From Christensenellaceae bacterium (GTDB lineage Bacteria > Bacillota > Clostridia > Christensenellales > Christensenellaceae): a DNA stretch of 64,000 nt. Shown here piece by piece: positions 17,046 to 26,714 of the stretch (its first letter is position 1; each line of letters opens with the position of its first letter). The translations under genes and the position numbers were made by a program. The stretch lies in assembly GCA_022846035.1 (NCBI GenBank), contig AP025580.1, positions 434,001 through 498,000 on the forward strand. The letters are read 5' to 3'. A model generated the notes under the pieces. That model made no database searches and was not told the DNA's origin. It worked only from the letters and a program-made list of their open reading frames with translations.

Positions 17046-18053
17046 ATGAAAGGTTTTAGATGGGGAATCGTCGGAACGGGATATATTGCCGGAAATTTTG
17101 CCTGCAGTATGCGGCAGGTTGCCGATGCTGCGTGCACCGCCGTAACGGGAACAAGTTTGGAAAAAGCGAATCGATTTGTAGAGGAGCATGGATTTGAACA
17201 AGGGTTTGCTAACTTTGAAGAAATGCTCGCGCAGGCAAAGCTGGACGCTGTTTATATCGCGGTGCCAAACCATTTGCATTATGATTTTGTGATGCAGGCG
17301 CTGGACGCAGGCGTAAACGTTTTGTGCGAAAAGCCGATGGCTGACAATATGCCGCAATTGCAAAGGATGATGAATAAAGCGCGCGAAAAGAACGCTTTTT
17401 TAATGGAGGGAATGTGGACGCGCTGTTTTCCCGCGGTCCGCAAAGCCGCCGGATGGATAGAAGACGGAAGAATCGGCAAGGTGCGGTCGGTCCGTGCGGA
17501 TTTTGGTTTGCGGTCTGCGCCAGACTGGCAAAACTGGAAAACAAGCGCGCAGGCGAGCGCGGGCGCGCTGCGAGACGTAGGTGTGTATTCGGTCGCGATG
17601 GCATTTTTAGGGTTTGGGGAAGCGCCAGAGTCGATCGCTTCGTCATGCGTCATAAAAAACGGGGCGGATACGCACCAGGAGATGATGTTTCGCTATGCGC
17701 AGGACCGCGCCGCTTATTTAACGGGGTCGTTTGAGATGATTACGGACCATCATGCATATTTTTACGGAGACGAGGGTATGATTGTTTTGGGCGACAGGTT
17801 TTGGTGTCCGACATACGCGGAGCTTTACGCGTATGACGGTGGCGATATTTTTGAAAAAAGGTTGCTGGAACGCTTTGAGGAAAAATATGAGCCGTTTGGT
17901 TTCCAATATGAGATCGCCCACGTGCAGGACTGTATACGGAGCGAGAAAAAGGAAAGCGGTTTTTATTCGCTTGCGGAAAGTGCGGCGATCATGGAAATAA
18001 CGGATACGCTGCGCAGGGAGTGGGGCGTTCGTTATCCGTCCGATCCCGCGTAA
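17046..18053 (+). CDS. Gfo/Idh/MocA family oxidoreductase
   Basis: A 335-aa protein with an N-terminal NAD(P)-binding motif IVGTGYIAGNFA and the family CEKPMA motif near residue 98, where the lysine participates in catalysis. The C-terminal half is the alpha/beta substrate domain. Members oxidise or reduce sugars, inositols or trans-dihydrodiols; the substrate here is unknown. GGAGGA precedes the ATG. It appears to be a single-gene unit between two terminators. Confidence 0.88.
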   Translation: MKGFRWGIVGTGYIAGNFACSMRQVADAACTAVTGTSLEKANRFVEEHGFEQGFANFEEMLAQAKLDAVYIAVPNHLHYDFVMQALDAGVNVLCEKPMADNMPQLQRMMNKAREKNAFLMEGMWTRCFPAVRKAAGWIEDGRIGKVRSVRADFGLRSAPDWQNWKTSAQASAGALRDVGVYSVAMAFLGFGEAPESIASSCVIKNGADTHQEMMFRYAQDRAAYLTGSFEMITDHHAYFYGDEGMIVLGDRFWCPTYAELYAYDGGDIFEKRLLERFEEKYEPFGFQYEIAHVQDCIRSEKKESGFYSLAESAAIMEITDTLRREWGVRYPSDPA

Positions 18054-18065
18054 AACAGCAAAGCG

Positions 18066-18100
18066 GCCCCGCCTGGTTTGGTCTGGGCGGGGCGTTTTTT
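18066..18100 (+). terminator. Terminator after the Gfo/Idh gene
   Basis: GC stem GCCCCGCC with GGCGGGGC, then GTTTTTT. Confidence 0.88.
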
Positions 18101-18159
18101 ATTGCATGGATTTTTACCTGGAATTGGTGTAAAATAAAAGAAGTATCGGAGGGGCAAAT

Positions 18160-18738
18160 ATGCAGGAAATAAAATTCACGACCACCACCAATTACCAGAT
18201 TTTTAAAGATTACTGGATGTTCTCGTTGTTTGAAAAAAAGGGACCGAGCGGCAAAATGAACGCTTTTGCAAAATTTGTGACAGTTCTGTGTATCCTGGTT
18301 GGAATTGCCGTTGTGCTTATTATATGCAACTATGCGCTGCTCGATAACGCGATGGGCGTTGTGCCGGTAATTTTACTTGGCGCAGTCGCGGCAGCGTTTG
18401 CATCCTGCTATATTACCGTGACGCGGACGCAGCCTAAAAGGCAATATAAGACGATAAAAGAGGCGGTGGAAAATCCGCAAAAGTATACGTTTTCAGATAC
18501 GCAGATGCAGGTGCGCGAGTACGACGCGGAAGAAGAGAGGGAGACGCTGGCGGAGTTTCGGTATGACGATTTGGCCTATATTTATGAAACGCCCAAGGCC
18601 TTTTATTTGTTTATCAGCGACATGAATGCGTTTTTGATTCCTAAGGAACAGCTTACAGATATTTCTCCGAGCGAATTTGCGGCATTTCTGAAAGAGAAAA
18701 CAAAAGAACGCTATTTAAAAAGCAAAAAATGCGCTTGA
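18160..18738 (+). CDS. YcxB-like membrane protein
   Basis: A 192-aa protein with a cytoplasmic N-terminus, two hydrophobic helices between about residues 45 and 90, and a soluble C-terminal domain resembling the YcxB C-terminal region (YDDLAYIYETPKAFYLFIS, then an IPKEQ motif). The family has no assigned function. A GGAGGGG site precedes the ATG. It seems monocistronic, with a new promoter for trxB behind it. Confidence 0.7.
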   Translation: MQEIKFTTTTNYQIFKDYWMFSLFEKKGPSGKMNAFAKFVTVLCILVGIAVVLIICNYALLDNAMGVVPVILLGAVAAAFASCYITVTRTQPKRQYKTIKEAVENPQKYTFSDTQMQVREYDAEEERETLAEFRYDDLAYIYETPKAFYLFISDMNAFLIPKEQLTDISPSEFAAFLKEKTKERYLKSKKCA

Positions 18739-18770
18739 GCTGAATGTAACGCGTTTTATAGATACTGGAA

Positions 18771-18800
18771 TAGACATGCGGTATCTTTATCCTGTATAAT
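18771..18800 (+). promoter_or_regulatory. Promoter of trxB-glmM-glmS-lepB
   Basis: TAGACA (18771-18776), an 18-base spacer and a perfect TATAAT (18795-18800). Confidence 0.7.
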
Positions 18801-18861
18801 ATATAATGGTATGAAAGGCGCGCTGCATATGGGGAGCGGACCTTCTAAGGAGATGAAACGA

Positions 18862-19767
18862 ATGTATGATGTGATTATTGCGGGCTGCGGACCGGCAGGG
18901 CTTACGGCGGCGATTTACGCTTGCCGGAGCGGCCTTAAAACACTGCTTTTGGAGCGGGCGTTCGCCGGAGGACAAATGGCGATCAGCCATATGATCGATA
19001 ATTATCCCGGATTTGAACACGAAGTAACGGGCGCGGCGCTGGCAAACAGCATGAAATTGCAGGCGCAGAAGTCGGGCGCAGATATGGTAACCGAAGAGAT
19101 CAAATCCTTTGAACTTACGGGAGAGGTCAAAAAGGTCGTTACCAGGAGCAATACCTATGAAGCGAAAACGGTGATCTTGGCGATGGGGGCGGAGCCTAAG
19201 AAGCTGGGGATTCCCGGGGAAGAAGAGATGATCGGCGCGGGCGTATCCTATTGTGCGACATGCGACGGCGCGTTTTTCCGCGACGCGGATGTGGCGGTGA
19301 TCGGCGGCGGCAATACTGCGGTTGAGGACGCGCTGTACCTGGCGAAGTTTTGCAGGAAAATCTACCTGGTACACCGCAGGGACCAGTTCAGGGCGAGCCC
19401 GTCGCTGGTGGATGCGGCAAAGAAGCTCGATAACATTGAATTCGTGTTGGACAGCATTCCCGAGTCGGTCAATGGGGAATATACGGTGCAGAGTTTATCC
19501 GTAAAGAATAAAAAGACGGGCGAAACGCGGCAGATATTTGTGACCGGCGTGTTTTTCGCGGTGGGGCAAATCCCCAAAACCAAGCTGATCGAGGGACAGG
19601 TTGAGCTCGACGAGGGCGGATACATTAAATCCGACGAGGGGTGCAAGACAAACCTTTGTAATGTTTTTTGCGCGGGCGATATACGCAGCAAACCGCTTCG
19701 GCAGATCGTTACGGCGGTGGCTGACGGTGCGGTGGCGGCTACGGCGGCGCTGGGATTCGACATATAA
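18862..19767 (+). CDS. trxB: Thioredoxin reductase-like flavoprotein
   Basis: A 301-aa protein. It has FAD motif GCGPAGLTAA, redox pair C131-A-T-C134 in YCATCDGAFF, the NADPH motif GGGNTAVEDAL and the terminal FAD motif CAGDIR. It transfers electrons from NADPH through FAD to thioredoxin. ATG 18862 follows AAGGAG by 9 bases; two earlier in-frame ATGs have no ribosome site. It is the first gene of an apparent operon with the amino-sugar genes glmM and glmS. Confidence 0.93.
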   Translation: MYDVIIAGCGPAGLTAAIYACRSGLKTLLLERAFAGGQMAISHMIDNYPGFEHEVTGAALANSMKLQAQKSGADMVTEEIKSFELTGEVKKVVTRSNTYEAKTVILAMGAEPKKLGIPGEEEMIGAGVSYCATCDGAFFRDADVAVIGGGNTAVEDALYLAKFCRKIYLVHRRDQFRASPSLVDAAKKLDNIEFVLDSIPESVNGEYTVQSLSVKNKKTGETRQIFVTGVFFAVGQIPKTKLIEGQVELDEGGYIKSDEGCKTNLCNVFCAGDIRSKPLRQIVTAVADGAVAATAALGFDI

Positions 19768-19795
19768 TTTTTTAATATATGAGTGAGGGAAAAGA

Positions 19796-21142
19796 ATGGC
19801 AAGACTTTTTGGTACGGATGGAGTGCGCGGGATCGCAAATGAAAAACTGACGTCAAAGCTGGCGTATGATTTGGGACGCGCCGGCGCATACTGTCTGACA
19901 AATGAAATACACAGTGCGAAGATATTGATCGGCAAGGACACGCGCGGAAGCGGAGACATGCTGGAATCCGCGATGGTGGCTGGGATCTGTTCCGCAGGCG
20001 CGGAAGCGGTGGTTGCCTGCACGCTGCCCACATCCGCGATTGCGTATTTGACACGCCACTCCGGTTACGATGCGGGGGTTGTGATTTCCGCTTCGCATAA
20101 CACGATGGAATATAACGGTATCAAGTTTTTTAATTCGAACGGCTATAAGCTGGCCGACGAAATTGAGGACCGTATCGAGAATATTATTTTGAACAATTCG
20201 GAAGAGGTGCCCCAGCCGACGGGGAGAAAGATCGGACGGCGGGTGCGCCTGAAAAAAGCGGCGCAGGATTATATCGATTTCGTAGTGGAAACGACGGATG
20301 TGAATCTTGACGGCATGAAGATCGTTCTCGATTGCGCAAACGGCGCGGCGAGCGAGGTGGCGCCGTGGATATTCAAGCTTTTGGGAGCCGAAGTCATTCC
20401 TTATTATAATACGCCTGACGGTATGAATATCAATGAAAATTGCGGGTCCACGCATCCGGATCAGCTTTCACGCCTGGTATCTGAGCTGGGAGCGGATTTG
20501 GGGCTGGCGTTTGATGGGGACGCAGACCGCCTGATCGCGGTTGACGAGCACGGAAGTATTGTCGACGGCGACAAGATCATGTCTATCTGCGCAATGGATA
20601 TGAAAAAACGAGGCGCCTTAAAGCAGGACACGGTTGTGACGACGGTTATGAGCAATATGGGTATGGAAGTGACGCTCAAAGAAAATGGGATCAATATGGT
20701 GCGGGCGGACGTAGGAGACCGCTATGTTCTGGAAGAAATGATCAGGAGCGGATACAATTTCGGCGGAGAGCAGTCCGGCCATATCATTTTTTTGGATCAT
20801 AATACGACGGGCGACGGCATCCTTTCCGGCGTACAGCTTGCGGCAGTCATGAAACGCGAGGATAAGCCTCTTGCGCGGCTTGCGCGTCCTGTGAACATCT
20901 ATCCGCAGGTACTCGTAAATGCTAAAGTAAACGACGACAAAAAACATGATTATCAGACGGACGATATGATCGCGCAGGAAATAGGCAAGCTGGAAAAGGA
21001 GTTCCATGGCGAGGGCAGGGTGCTCATCCGTACATCCGGCACGGAGCCGCTGGTACGCGTAATGATAGAGGGCAAGGACAAGGACGCGATCACAAAGCAC
21101 GCGGTAGCGATGGCAAAGTTGATCGAAGAACGCTTAAAATAA
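19796..21142 (+). CDS. glmM: Phosphoglucosamine mutase
   Basis: A 448-aa protein of typical length. It begins LFGTDGVRGIAN; the phosphoserine loop is VISASHNTMEYNG near residue 100, the metal loop DGDADRL near residue 240, and the phosphate-binding loop RTSGTEPLVRV near residue 418. It converts glucosamine 6-phosphate to glucosamine 1-phosphate for cell-wall precursors. It lies 21 bases before glmS. Confidence 0.97.
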   Translation: MARLFGTDGVRGIANEKLTSKLAYDLGRAGAYCLTNEIHSAKILIGKDTRGSGDMLESAMVAGICSAGAEAVVACTLPTSAIAYLTRHSGYDAGVVISASHNTMEYNGIKFFNSNGYKLADEIEDRIENIILNNSEEVPQPTGRKIGRRVRLKKAAQDYIDFVVETTDVNLDGMKIVLDCANGAASEVAPWIFKLLGAEVIPYYNTPDGMNINENCGSTHPDQLSRLVSELGADLGLAFDGDADRLIAVDEHGSIVDGDKIMSICAMDMKKRGALKQDTVVTTVMSNMGMEVTLKENGINMVRADVGDRYVLEEMIRSGYNFGGEQSGHIIFLDHNTTGDGILSGVQLAAVMKREDKPLARLARPVNIYPQVLVNAKVNDDKKHDYQTDDMIAQEIGKLEKEFHGEGRVLIRTSGTEPLVRVMIEGKDKDAITKHAVAMAKLIEERLK

Positions 21143-21163
21143 GAAAGAGAGAATATAGGATCT

Positions 21164-22990
21164 ATGTGTGGAATTGTTGGGTATGCGGGCGATAGAAACG
21201 TTATTCCGGTGTTGATCGGCGGGCTTCAGAAGCTGGAGTACCGAGGGTACGACAGTGCGGGAGTAGCTTACCTTGACGACGGAAAAATGAATGTCATCAA
21301 GGAAAAAGGCAAGCTTGCAGGACTTGAAAAGCTACTAGAAGGGAAAAGCGCGGACCATACGATCGGTATCGGACATACGCGCTGGGCGACGCATGGGGAA
21401 CCAAGCTGCGCAAACGCGCATCCGCATATCAATACGGTGGGCGATCTTGCGGTTGTGCATAACGGTATCATCGAAAATTACCTGCAACTGAAAGAATCCC
21501 TGGAGAGAAAGGGCATACGCTTCGTATCGCAGACGGATACGGAAGTGATCGTGCACCTGATCCACTATTACTTAAAGGACGACCTGAAAGAAGCGGTATC
21601 AACGGCGATCTCCAAACTGAAAGGCAGCTATGCGCTGGGCGTAATCAGCGAACGTTTTCCGGACGAGATCGTGGCGGTCAGAAAAGACAGTCCGCTTGTC
21701 GTTGGCCTTGGCAAAGGGGAGAATATGATTGCATCGGATATTCCGGCAATCCTTGAGTATACGCGCGACGTATATTTCCTGAATAACGGTGAGATTGCCG
21801 TGATCAAAAAAGATTCCGTGACCTTGTACGACGAAGTGCTCAACCAGATCAAGTGCGAGCCGTATACGGTGGAATGGGATGTCTCCCAGGCTGAAAAGGC
21901 GGGATACCCGCACTTCATGATCAAGGAGATCGAAGAACAGCCGCGCGTACTGGCAGATACGCTGAATCCACGCGTGCGGGATGGGGAAGTATGCTTTGAC
22001 GAAGCAGGACTCAGCGACGAAACGCTTAAAAATATCAGGAAGATCACGATTATTGCCTGCGGGACGGCCTACCACGCGTCGTATGTGGGTAAATATATTA
22101 TTGAACGTTTTGCGCGCGTGCCGGTGGAGGTGGAGATCGCTTCGGAATTTCGCTATAAAGCCCCGATCATGGATAAGGACGATTTTGTAATCGTCGTGAG
22201 CCAGTCTGGAGAGACTGCGGATACAATTGCCGCCATGCGTGAAGCCAAAAAGCACGGCGCCTATGTGCTGGCGATTGCGAACGTAGTAGGCTCTACCGTA
22301 GCGCGCGAGGCAGACGGCGTATTATATACCCGCGCGGGGATGGAAATCGCGGTGGCCTCTACCAAGGCGTATACGACGCAGCTCATGTGTTTATACCTCT
22401 TTTGCTTAAAGCTCGCTTACGCGAAAGGCGAAATGCCACAGGAAGAATACCGCGCGAATGTAGCGGAACTGGCGACGATACCTGACAAAGTGGCGGCGAT
22501 TCTTGAGCAGAAAGATCTGCTGCAAAAATTTGCTTATGAGCACTTTACGGAAAAGAGCGTTTTCTATATTGGGCGCGGCCTCGATTATGCGCTGGCCATG
22601 GAAGGATCGCTGAAGCTAAAGGAAATCAGCTATATCCATTCGGAAGCGTATGCGGCGGGAGAATTAAAGCATGGCACGATCGCTTTAATCGAGGATGGCA
22701 CGTTGGTAGTAGCCGTGCTAACGCAGGGAGACCTGATTGAAAAGGCACTGAGCAACGTGAAAGAGGTGACGGCGCGCGGCGCTGTCGTACTCGTCATTAC
22801 GCAGGAAAAATATAAGGACATGGCCAAGGATGTAGCTGATAAGCTGGTGGCGATTCCGGATGCAATGGATTTTATGGCGACGATGACGGCCATCATCCCT
22901 ATGCAGATTTTTGCCTACTATATGGCCGTACAGAAAGGATGCGACGTTGATAAGCCGAGAAACTTGGCAAAGAGCGTCACAGTGGAATAA
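21164..22990 (+). CDS. glmS: Glutamine-fructose-6-phosphate aminotransferase
   Basis: A 608-aa protein. The mature N-terminus begins with Cys2 (MCGIVGYAG), the amidotransferase nucleophile. Two SIS domains follow (SQSGETADT near 345 and SLKLKEISYIHSEAY near 490), and the family C-terminus ends in KSVTVE. It makes glucosamine 6-phosphate. Unlike many Firmicutes there is no room for a glmS ribozyme in the 21-base gap to glmM, so control must be at the operon promoter or protein level. Confidence 0.98.
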   Translation: MCGIVGYAGDRNVIPVLIGGLQKLEYRGYDSAGVAYLDDGKMNVIKEKGKLAGLEKLLEGKSADHTIGIGHTRWATHGEPSCANAHPHINTVGDLAVVHNGIIENYLQLKESLERKGIRFVSQTDTEVIVHLIHYYLKDDLKEAVSTAISKLKGSYALGVISERFPDEIVAVRKDSPLVVGLGKGENMIASDIPAILEYTRDVYFLNNGEIAVIKKDSVTLYDEVLNQIKCEPYTVEWDVSQAEKAGYPHFMIKEIEEQPRVLADTLNPRVRDGEVCFDEAGLSDETLKNIRKITIIACGTAYHASYVGKYIIERFARVPVEVEIASEFRYKAPIMDKDDFVIVVSQSGETADTIAAMREAKKHGAYVLAIANVVGSTVAREADGVLYTRAGMEIAVASTKAYTTQLMCLYLFCLKLAYAKGEMPQEEYRANVAELATIPDKVAAILEQKDLLQKFAYEHFTEKSVFYIGRGLDYALAMEGSLKLKEISYIHSEAYAAGELKHGTIALIEDGTLVVAVLTQGDLIEKALSNVKEVTARGAVVLVITQEKYKDMAKDVADKLVAIPDAMDFMATMTAIIPMQIFAYYMAVQKGCDVDKPRNLAKSVTVE

Positions 22991-22992
22991 AT

Positions 22993-23568
22993 ATGGAAGA
23001 AAGGAAAAGCTCTGCGGGCAGCCGCGTAGAACAAAAGCAGCAGCAGGGAAAGGCCAGGGAAAAGGCAGTGTGGGGCTGGGTGCTTGCTATTGTGATCGCT
23101 GTTGCGGCGGCGTTTTTGATTCGCGCTTTCCTGTTTGAGATCATTATGGTGGACGGTCCGTCCATGCAGCCTACGCTGCATACGGACGAACGGCTTGCGG
23201 TGGAAAAGGTCACGCGCTATGGCGGCTTGCCGCAGCGCGGAGAAATTATCATCGTACATTATCCGGATGGAACGAACCGGAATTATGTGAAGCGCGTAAT
23301 CGCTCTGCCGGGGGAAACGGTGGAAGTCAGGGACAGTATCGTTTATATTGACGGCCAGCCGCTCGAAGAAGAATACGTCAGCGAAGAACCATACCAGGAT
23401 ATGGCCGCCGTCACCGTGCCTGAAAACAGCGTCTTTGTGATGGGCGACAACAGGGCCAATTCCATGGACAGCCGTATGGTGGGCGCAATTCCAAAAGAGC
23501 AGATCGTCGGACATGCGATGGCAGTCATTTTTCCGTTTGACGAATGGCGCGGACTGAATAATGAATAA
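22993..23568 (+). CDS. lepB: Signal peptidase I
   Basis: A 191-aa type I signal peptidase with one N-terminal membrane anchor (about residues 36-56) and the Ser-Lys dyad S57 (GPSMQP) and K100 (NYVKRVIALPGE). The GDNRANSMDSR box follows. It cleaves exported preproteins outside the membrane. It starts 2 bases after the glmS stop and closes the operon. Confidence 0.95.
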   Translation: MEERKSSAGSRVEQKQQQGKAREKAVWGWVLAIVIAVAAAFLIRAFLFEIIMVDGPSMQPTLHTDERLAVEKVTRYGGLPQRGEIIIVHYPDGTNRNYVKRVIALPGETVEVRDSIVYIDGQPLEEEYVSEEPYQDMAAVTVPENSVFVMGDNRANSMDSRMVGAIPKEQIVGHAMAVIFPFDEWRGLNNE

Positions 23569-23575
23569 GGAATAA

Positions 23576-23607
23576 AAAACGGGGCAGCCGTAAGGCAGCC
23601 CCGTTTT
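23576..23607. terminator. Terminator between lepB and the convergent zinc-ribbon gene
   Basis: AAAACGGGGC pairs with GCCCCGTTTT around an inner GCC-GTAA-GGC hairpin. It is symmetric and so likely serves both strands. Confidence 0.88.
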
Positions 23608-23613
23608 ATTTGC

Positions 23614-24123
23614 TTAAGTGAATGGTGAAAACAGAAACCAGACAAGCCAGATAAGCCACGCGGCGGCCGGAATCAGGAGAATCAGCAGCGCGCGTCCGCC
23701 TGCTCGGCGGAAAAAGGGGATTTCGTCCAGGGAATCATCCTGTGCGGGAACGTCCGTGGTATCGCCGGCAGCTAAAAAGCTTTCCAGAATTTCCTGTGCC
23801 CTGCTAAAGTCCGCTTCATCCACATAAAGTTTTTTGCCATATACGGAATATCCGGAATAAATACTGACGTAATTGCCAGCAAGCGTTTTATCACGCACCA
23901 GGACGGGAATGCCCTCCTGCTCCAAGATATTGGCGATGAGCTGGCTTTGCAGACCGTCCGTGGAATAGAGCAAGGCCGGCCGCATAGCGCGAAGCGGCGG
24001 CTCTTCCGGCGGCGCAGCTGTCTTTAAAAGCTCGTCTACAAGCCCGCAGCCACAATCGGCGCATACCGTATAACCCTTGTCATATTCGGCGTGGCATTCG
24101 GGACAAAAGGGCATGACTCTCAC
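23614..24123 (-). CDS. Zinc-ribbon DUF2007-type membrane-anchored protein
   Basis: A 169-aa protein. The N-terminal zinc ribbon is CPECHAEYDKGYTVCADCGCG, a DUF2007-like domain lies at about residues 45-115, and a C-terminal hydrophobic helix is near residues 143-165. DUF2007 is a small ferredoxin-like fold described as a putative signal-transducing domain. The GTG start overlaps the P-type ATPase stop by 4 bases (GTGA); ATG 24114 is an alternative. Tight coupling suggests it modulates or senses for that ATPase. Confidence 0.7.
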   Translation of the reverse strand: MRVMPFCPECHAEYDKGYTVCADCGCGLVDELLKTAAPPEEPPLRAMRPALLYSTDGLQSQLIANILEQEGIPVLVRDKTLAGNYVSIYSGYSVYGKKLYVDEADFSRAQEILESFLAAGDTTDVPAQDDSLDEIPFFRRAGGRALLILLIPAAAWLIWLVWFLFSPFT

Positions 24124-26516
24124 ACATCCTTTCGTTTACTGTTTTTCTCCAGCTGGTCCATGATTTTTTTTTGCTGTTTTTTCATGAGGACGGAAAACGC
24201 GCCTTTGGTGACGACACGCTCGATCAGCTTCATGATGAACGGCATCAATATGACGTTGATACCGATTACGACGATTTGCGGTATACTCAGAGGAGAGATG
24301 TCGAAAAACCCGCGCAGGAAAATGAGGCAGAGGGCAAATACGCCGATGGAACTGCCAAGTATGATTTTACGTGCGGTGGTAAACGGACGGCTGACTTTGA
24401 CGACAACCCAAAGGCCTGCGGCGACGGCAAGCATCATGCACATGGTGGATACCGAGTCCGGCGAATACTGGAACACGCCTGCGAGGACATCTACAACGAG
24501 AATGCTGATGACAACGCACAGGCCACCGGGCAGGGATTTTTCGAGAATGCTGATGAGAAAGTGTTTTTGTATGGGCGCATAATTTGGCTCCAAAGCGAGG
24601 AAAAACGCTGGGAAACCAATATTGACAAAGCTGATCAGCGTCAGTTGCAGCGGGGTAAACGGATAGCTGCTGTCGATCAGGATCAGCGTCATCAGCGCGA
24701 TCAGGACGGCATAGACGGTCTTGGTAATAAACAGCGTCGCCACGCGCTGGATATTATTGATGACCTTTCGCCCTTCATTGACAATGGAGGGCATCGTTGC
24801 AAAGTTGGAATCCATCAGTACAAGGTTGGAAATATTCTTGGCGGCGTCGCTGCCCGAGGCCATAGCAATGCTGCAATCCGATTCTTTTAAGGCGAGAACG
24901 TCGTTGACGCCGTCGCCCGTCATGGCAACGGTATGGTCCTGCATTTTGAGCGCCGCGATCAGTTCCTTTTTTTGCGACGGCGTTACCCTGCCGAATACGC
25001 TGTAGGTTTTGGCTGCCGCCGCGATTTTATCCGGCGTATCGAGCGTAGTGGCGTCCACGGCTTCCGGATTCTTCACGCCGGCTTTGCGCGCGATGGCGCT
25101 TACCGTAACCGGACTGTCGCCGGATATGATTTTAATATCCACCTGCTGCTGCTCGAAGAACGCCAGGGTCTCCGGCGCGTCCTTGCGGATGCGGTCGGCG
25201 ATCATGATGAAAGCGAGCGGGTGCATGCCCTGCGGCACCTTATTGTCTTCCGCAAAATAATCGCTGTGCGCCAGCACAAGCACGCGAGAACCGTTCTGTG
25301 CATACTGGTCTGGTGGGTCAACGCCCTCAAAAGGCTGCGGGAAAATGAACTCGTACGCCCCCAAAAGGTATGTTCCCCGATCTTCGAATGCAACGCCGCT
25401 GTATTTACGTGCGGAGGAAAAAGGGATGATATGTTTGACGGAATAATCGAAGCGTTTTCCGAATTTTTCACGGATGGCGTTCATGGTGGCGTTATCGTCC
25501 TGCAACGCGCCCGCCATATTGGCAAGGAGGTTGGGAATATCCGCCTTACGCAAAGGCACGACATCCTCTACCTGCATGCGGCCTTCGGTGATAGTACCCG
25601 TTTTATCCAGACACAAGACATCTACGCGCGCAAGCGTTTCAATACAATACAAATCCTGCACCAGCGTATGCTTCGTGGCGAGGATGACCGCGCTCGCGGC
25701 CAGCGAAATACTGGTCAGAAGAATTAGCCCCTCGGGTATCATACCGATGAGGGCGCCTACTGTTTTGACCGTATTGTCGGCAATCGGAAGACCGACGCCC
25801 AGCCATTGCTTTAAGAACAAAAGGATACCGATGGGGATGATAATGATACTGATGATCTTGAGGATTTTATCCAGCGCGCTGCGGAGTTCGGAATGTCGTT
25901 TTTTGGTTACCTTTGCATCTGCGGAAATTTTATTGGCATAGTTATCAAGACCCACGTGGTCCACGCGCGCATAGGCGTTGCCGGAGACGACAAAACTGCC
26001 CGAATATAAAAAATCGCCCGGAGATTTTATGATAACGTCCGACTCGCCGGTGATAAGCGATTCGTTCACCTCGAGGGTGCCTTCAAGCAGGATACTGTCC
26101 GCGCTGATCTGGTTGCCGGTTTTCAGCAACATCACGTCGTCAAGCACAAGGTCCGTTACGTTGATCGTACTTTCCATGCAATCCCTGACCACCGTTACTT
26201 TGGCTGTGACGAGGACGGAGAGCTTATCCAGGGTTTTCTTGGTGGTGATCTCCTGTACGAGGCCGATAATCAGATTCCCGCCGACGACCAGCAGGAAAAC
26301 AAGCTCCTTGATATAGCCGGTCATTACAATAAGGACCGTAAAAACCAGATTTAATATGTTAAAAAACGTCAGAAAATTATCCCTGAAAATCTGCCGGTAG
26401 GTTTTTGTCGTATGCGTGTTGCAATCATTGGTAAGCCCCTGGTCTATACGCTCCTTGACTTGCTGGGCGGTAAGACCGTTCTTGCACGGCGATTCAAAGC
26501 GGGGAGTATTAGCCAT
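24120..26516 (-). CDS. Cation-translocating P-type ATPase, CtpE-like
   Basis: A 798-aa pump. The phosphorylated aspartate is D304 in DKTGTITEG, the TGES-like actuator motif is ITGESDVI, and the hinge motif GDGVNDVLALKESD lies near residue 545. Hydrophobic helices precede and follow. The IxDKTGTI context and lack of N-terminal metal-binding domains exclude heavy-metal P1B pumps; Ca2+ or Mg2+ transport by CtpE-like relatives is the best guess. ATG 26516 is chosen because AAAGGAG lies just upstream. Confidence 0.85.
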   Translation of the reverse strand: MANTPRFESPCKNGLTAQQVKERIDQGLTNDCNTHTTKTYRQIFRDNFLTFFNILNLVFTVLIVMTGYIKELVFLLVVGGNLIIGLVQEITTKKTLDKLSVLVTAKVTVVRDCMESTINVTDLVLDDVMLLKTGNQISADSILLEGTLEVNESLITGESDVIIKSPGDFLYSGSFVVSGNAYARVDHVGLDNYANKISADAKVTKKRHSELRSALDKILKIISIIIIPIGILLFLKQWLGVGLPIADNTVKTVGALIGMIPEGLILLTSISLAASAVILATKHTLVQDLYCIETLARVDVLCLDKTGTITEGRMQVEDVVPLRKADIPNLLANMAGALQDDNATMNAIREKFGKRFDYSVKHIIPFSSARKYSGVAFEDRGTYLLGAYEFIFPQPFEGVDPPDQYAQNGSRVLVLAHSDYFAEDNKVPQGMHPLAFIMIADRIRKDAPETLAFFEQQQVDIKIISGDSPVTVSAIARKAGVKNPEAVDATTLDTPDKIAAAAKTYSVFGRVTPSQKKELIAALKMQDHTVAMTGDGVNDVLALKESDCSIAMASGSDAAKNISNLVLMDSNFATMPSIVNEGRKVINNIQRVATLFITKTVYAVLIALMTLILIDSSYPFTPLQLTLISFVNIGFPAFFLALEPNYAPIQKHFLISILEKSLPGGLCVVISILVVDVLAGVFQYSPDSVSTMCMMLAVAAGLWVVVKVSRPFTTARKIILGSSIGVFALCLIFLRGFFDISPLSIPQIVVIGINVILMPFIMKLIERVVTKGAFSVLMKKQQKKIMDQLEKNSKRKDV

Positions 26517-26714
26517 AACGCTCCTTTCAATCAAACATCTCTGATAATAAGCGAAGTGTAAAACTAGTACTTATTATATCATATTTTATGGACTGTGTAT
26601 GAAGAAAGGCGTACGAATTTATTACGAAAAGATAAAAAATACCGGTATTTGGATTGAAAGGCCTTTTCGCCGTTTATATAAAGCAAAAAGGTTCGCACAT
26701 GGGAGATGAAAAGA

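Noticed and set aside
21143-21163. glmS ribozyme/riboswitch expected upstream of glmS
   Set aside because: Only 21 bases separate glmM and glmS, far too short for the ribozyme.
24171-24890. Long plus-strand open frame opposite the P-type ATPase
   Set aside because: It is antisense to an unmistakable ATPase gene, has no ribosome site and a composition typical of a shadow frame.
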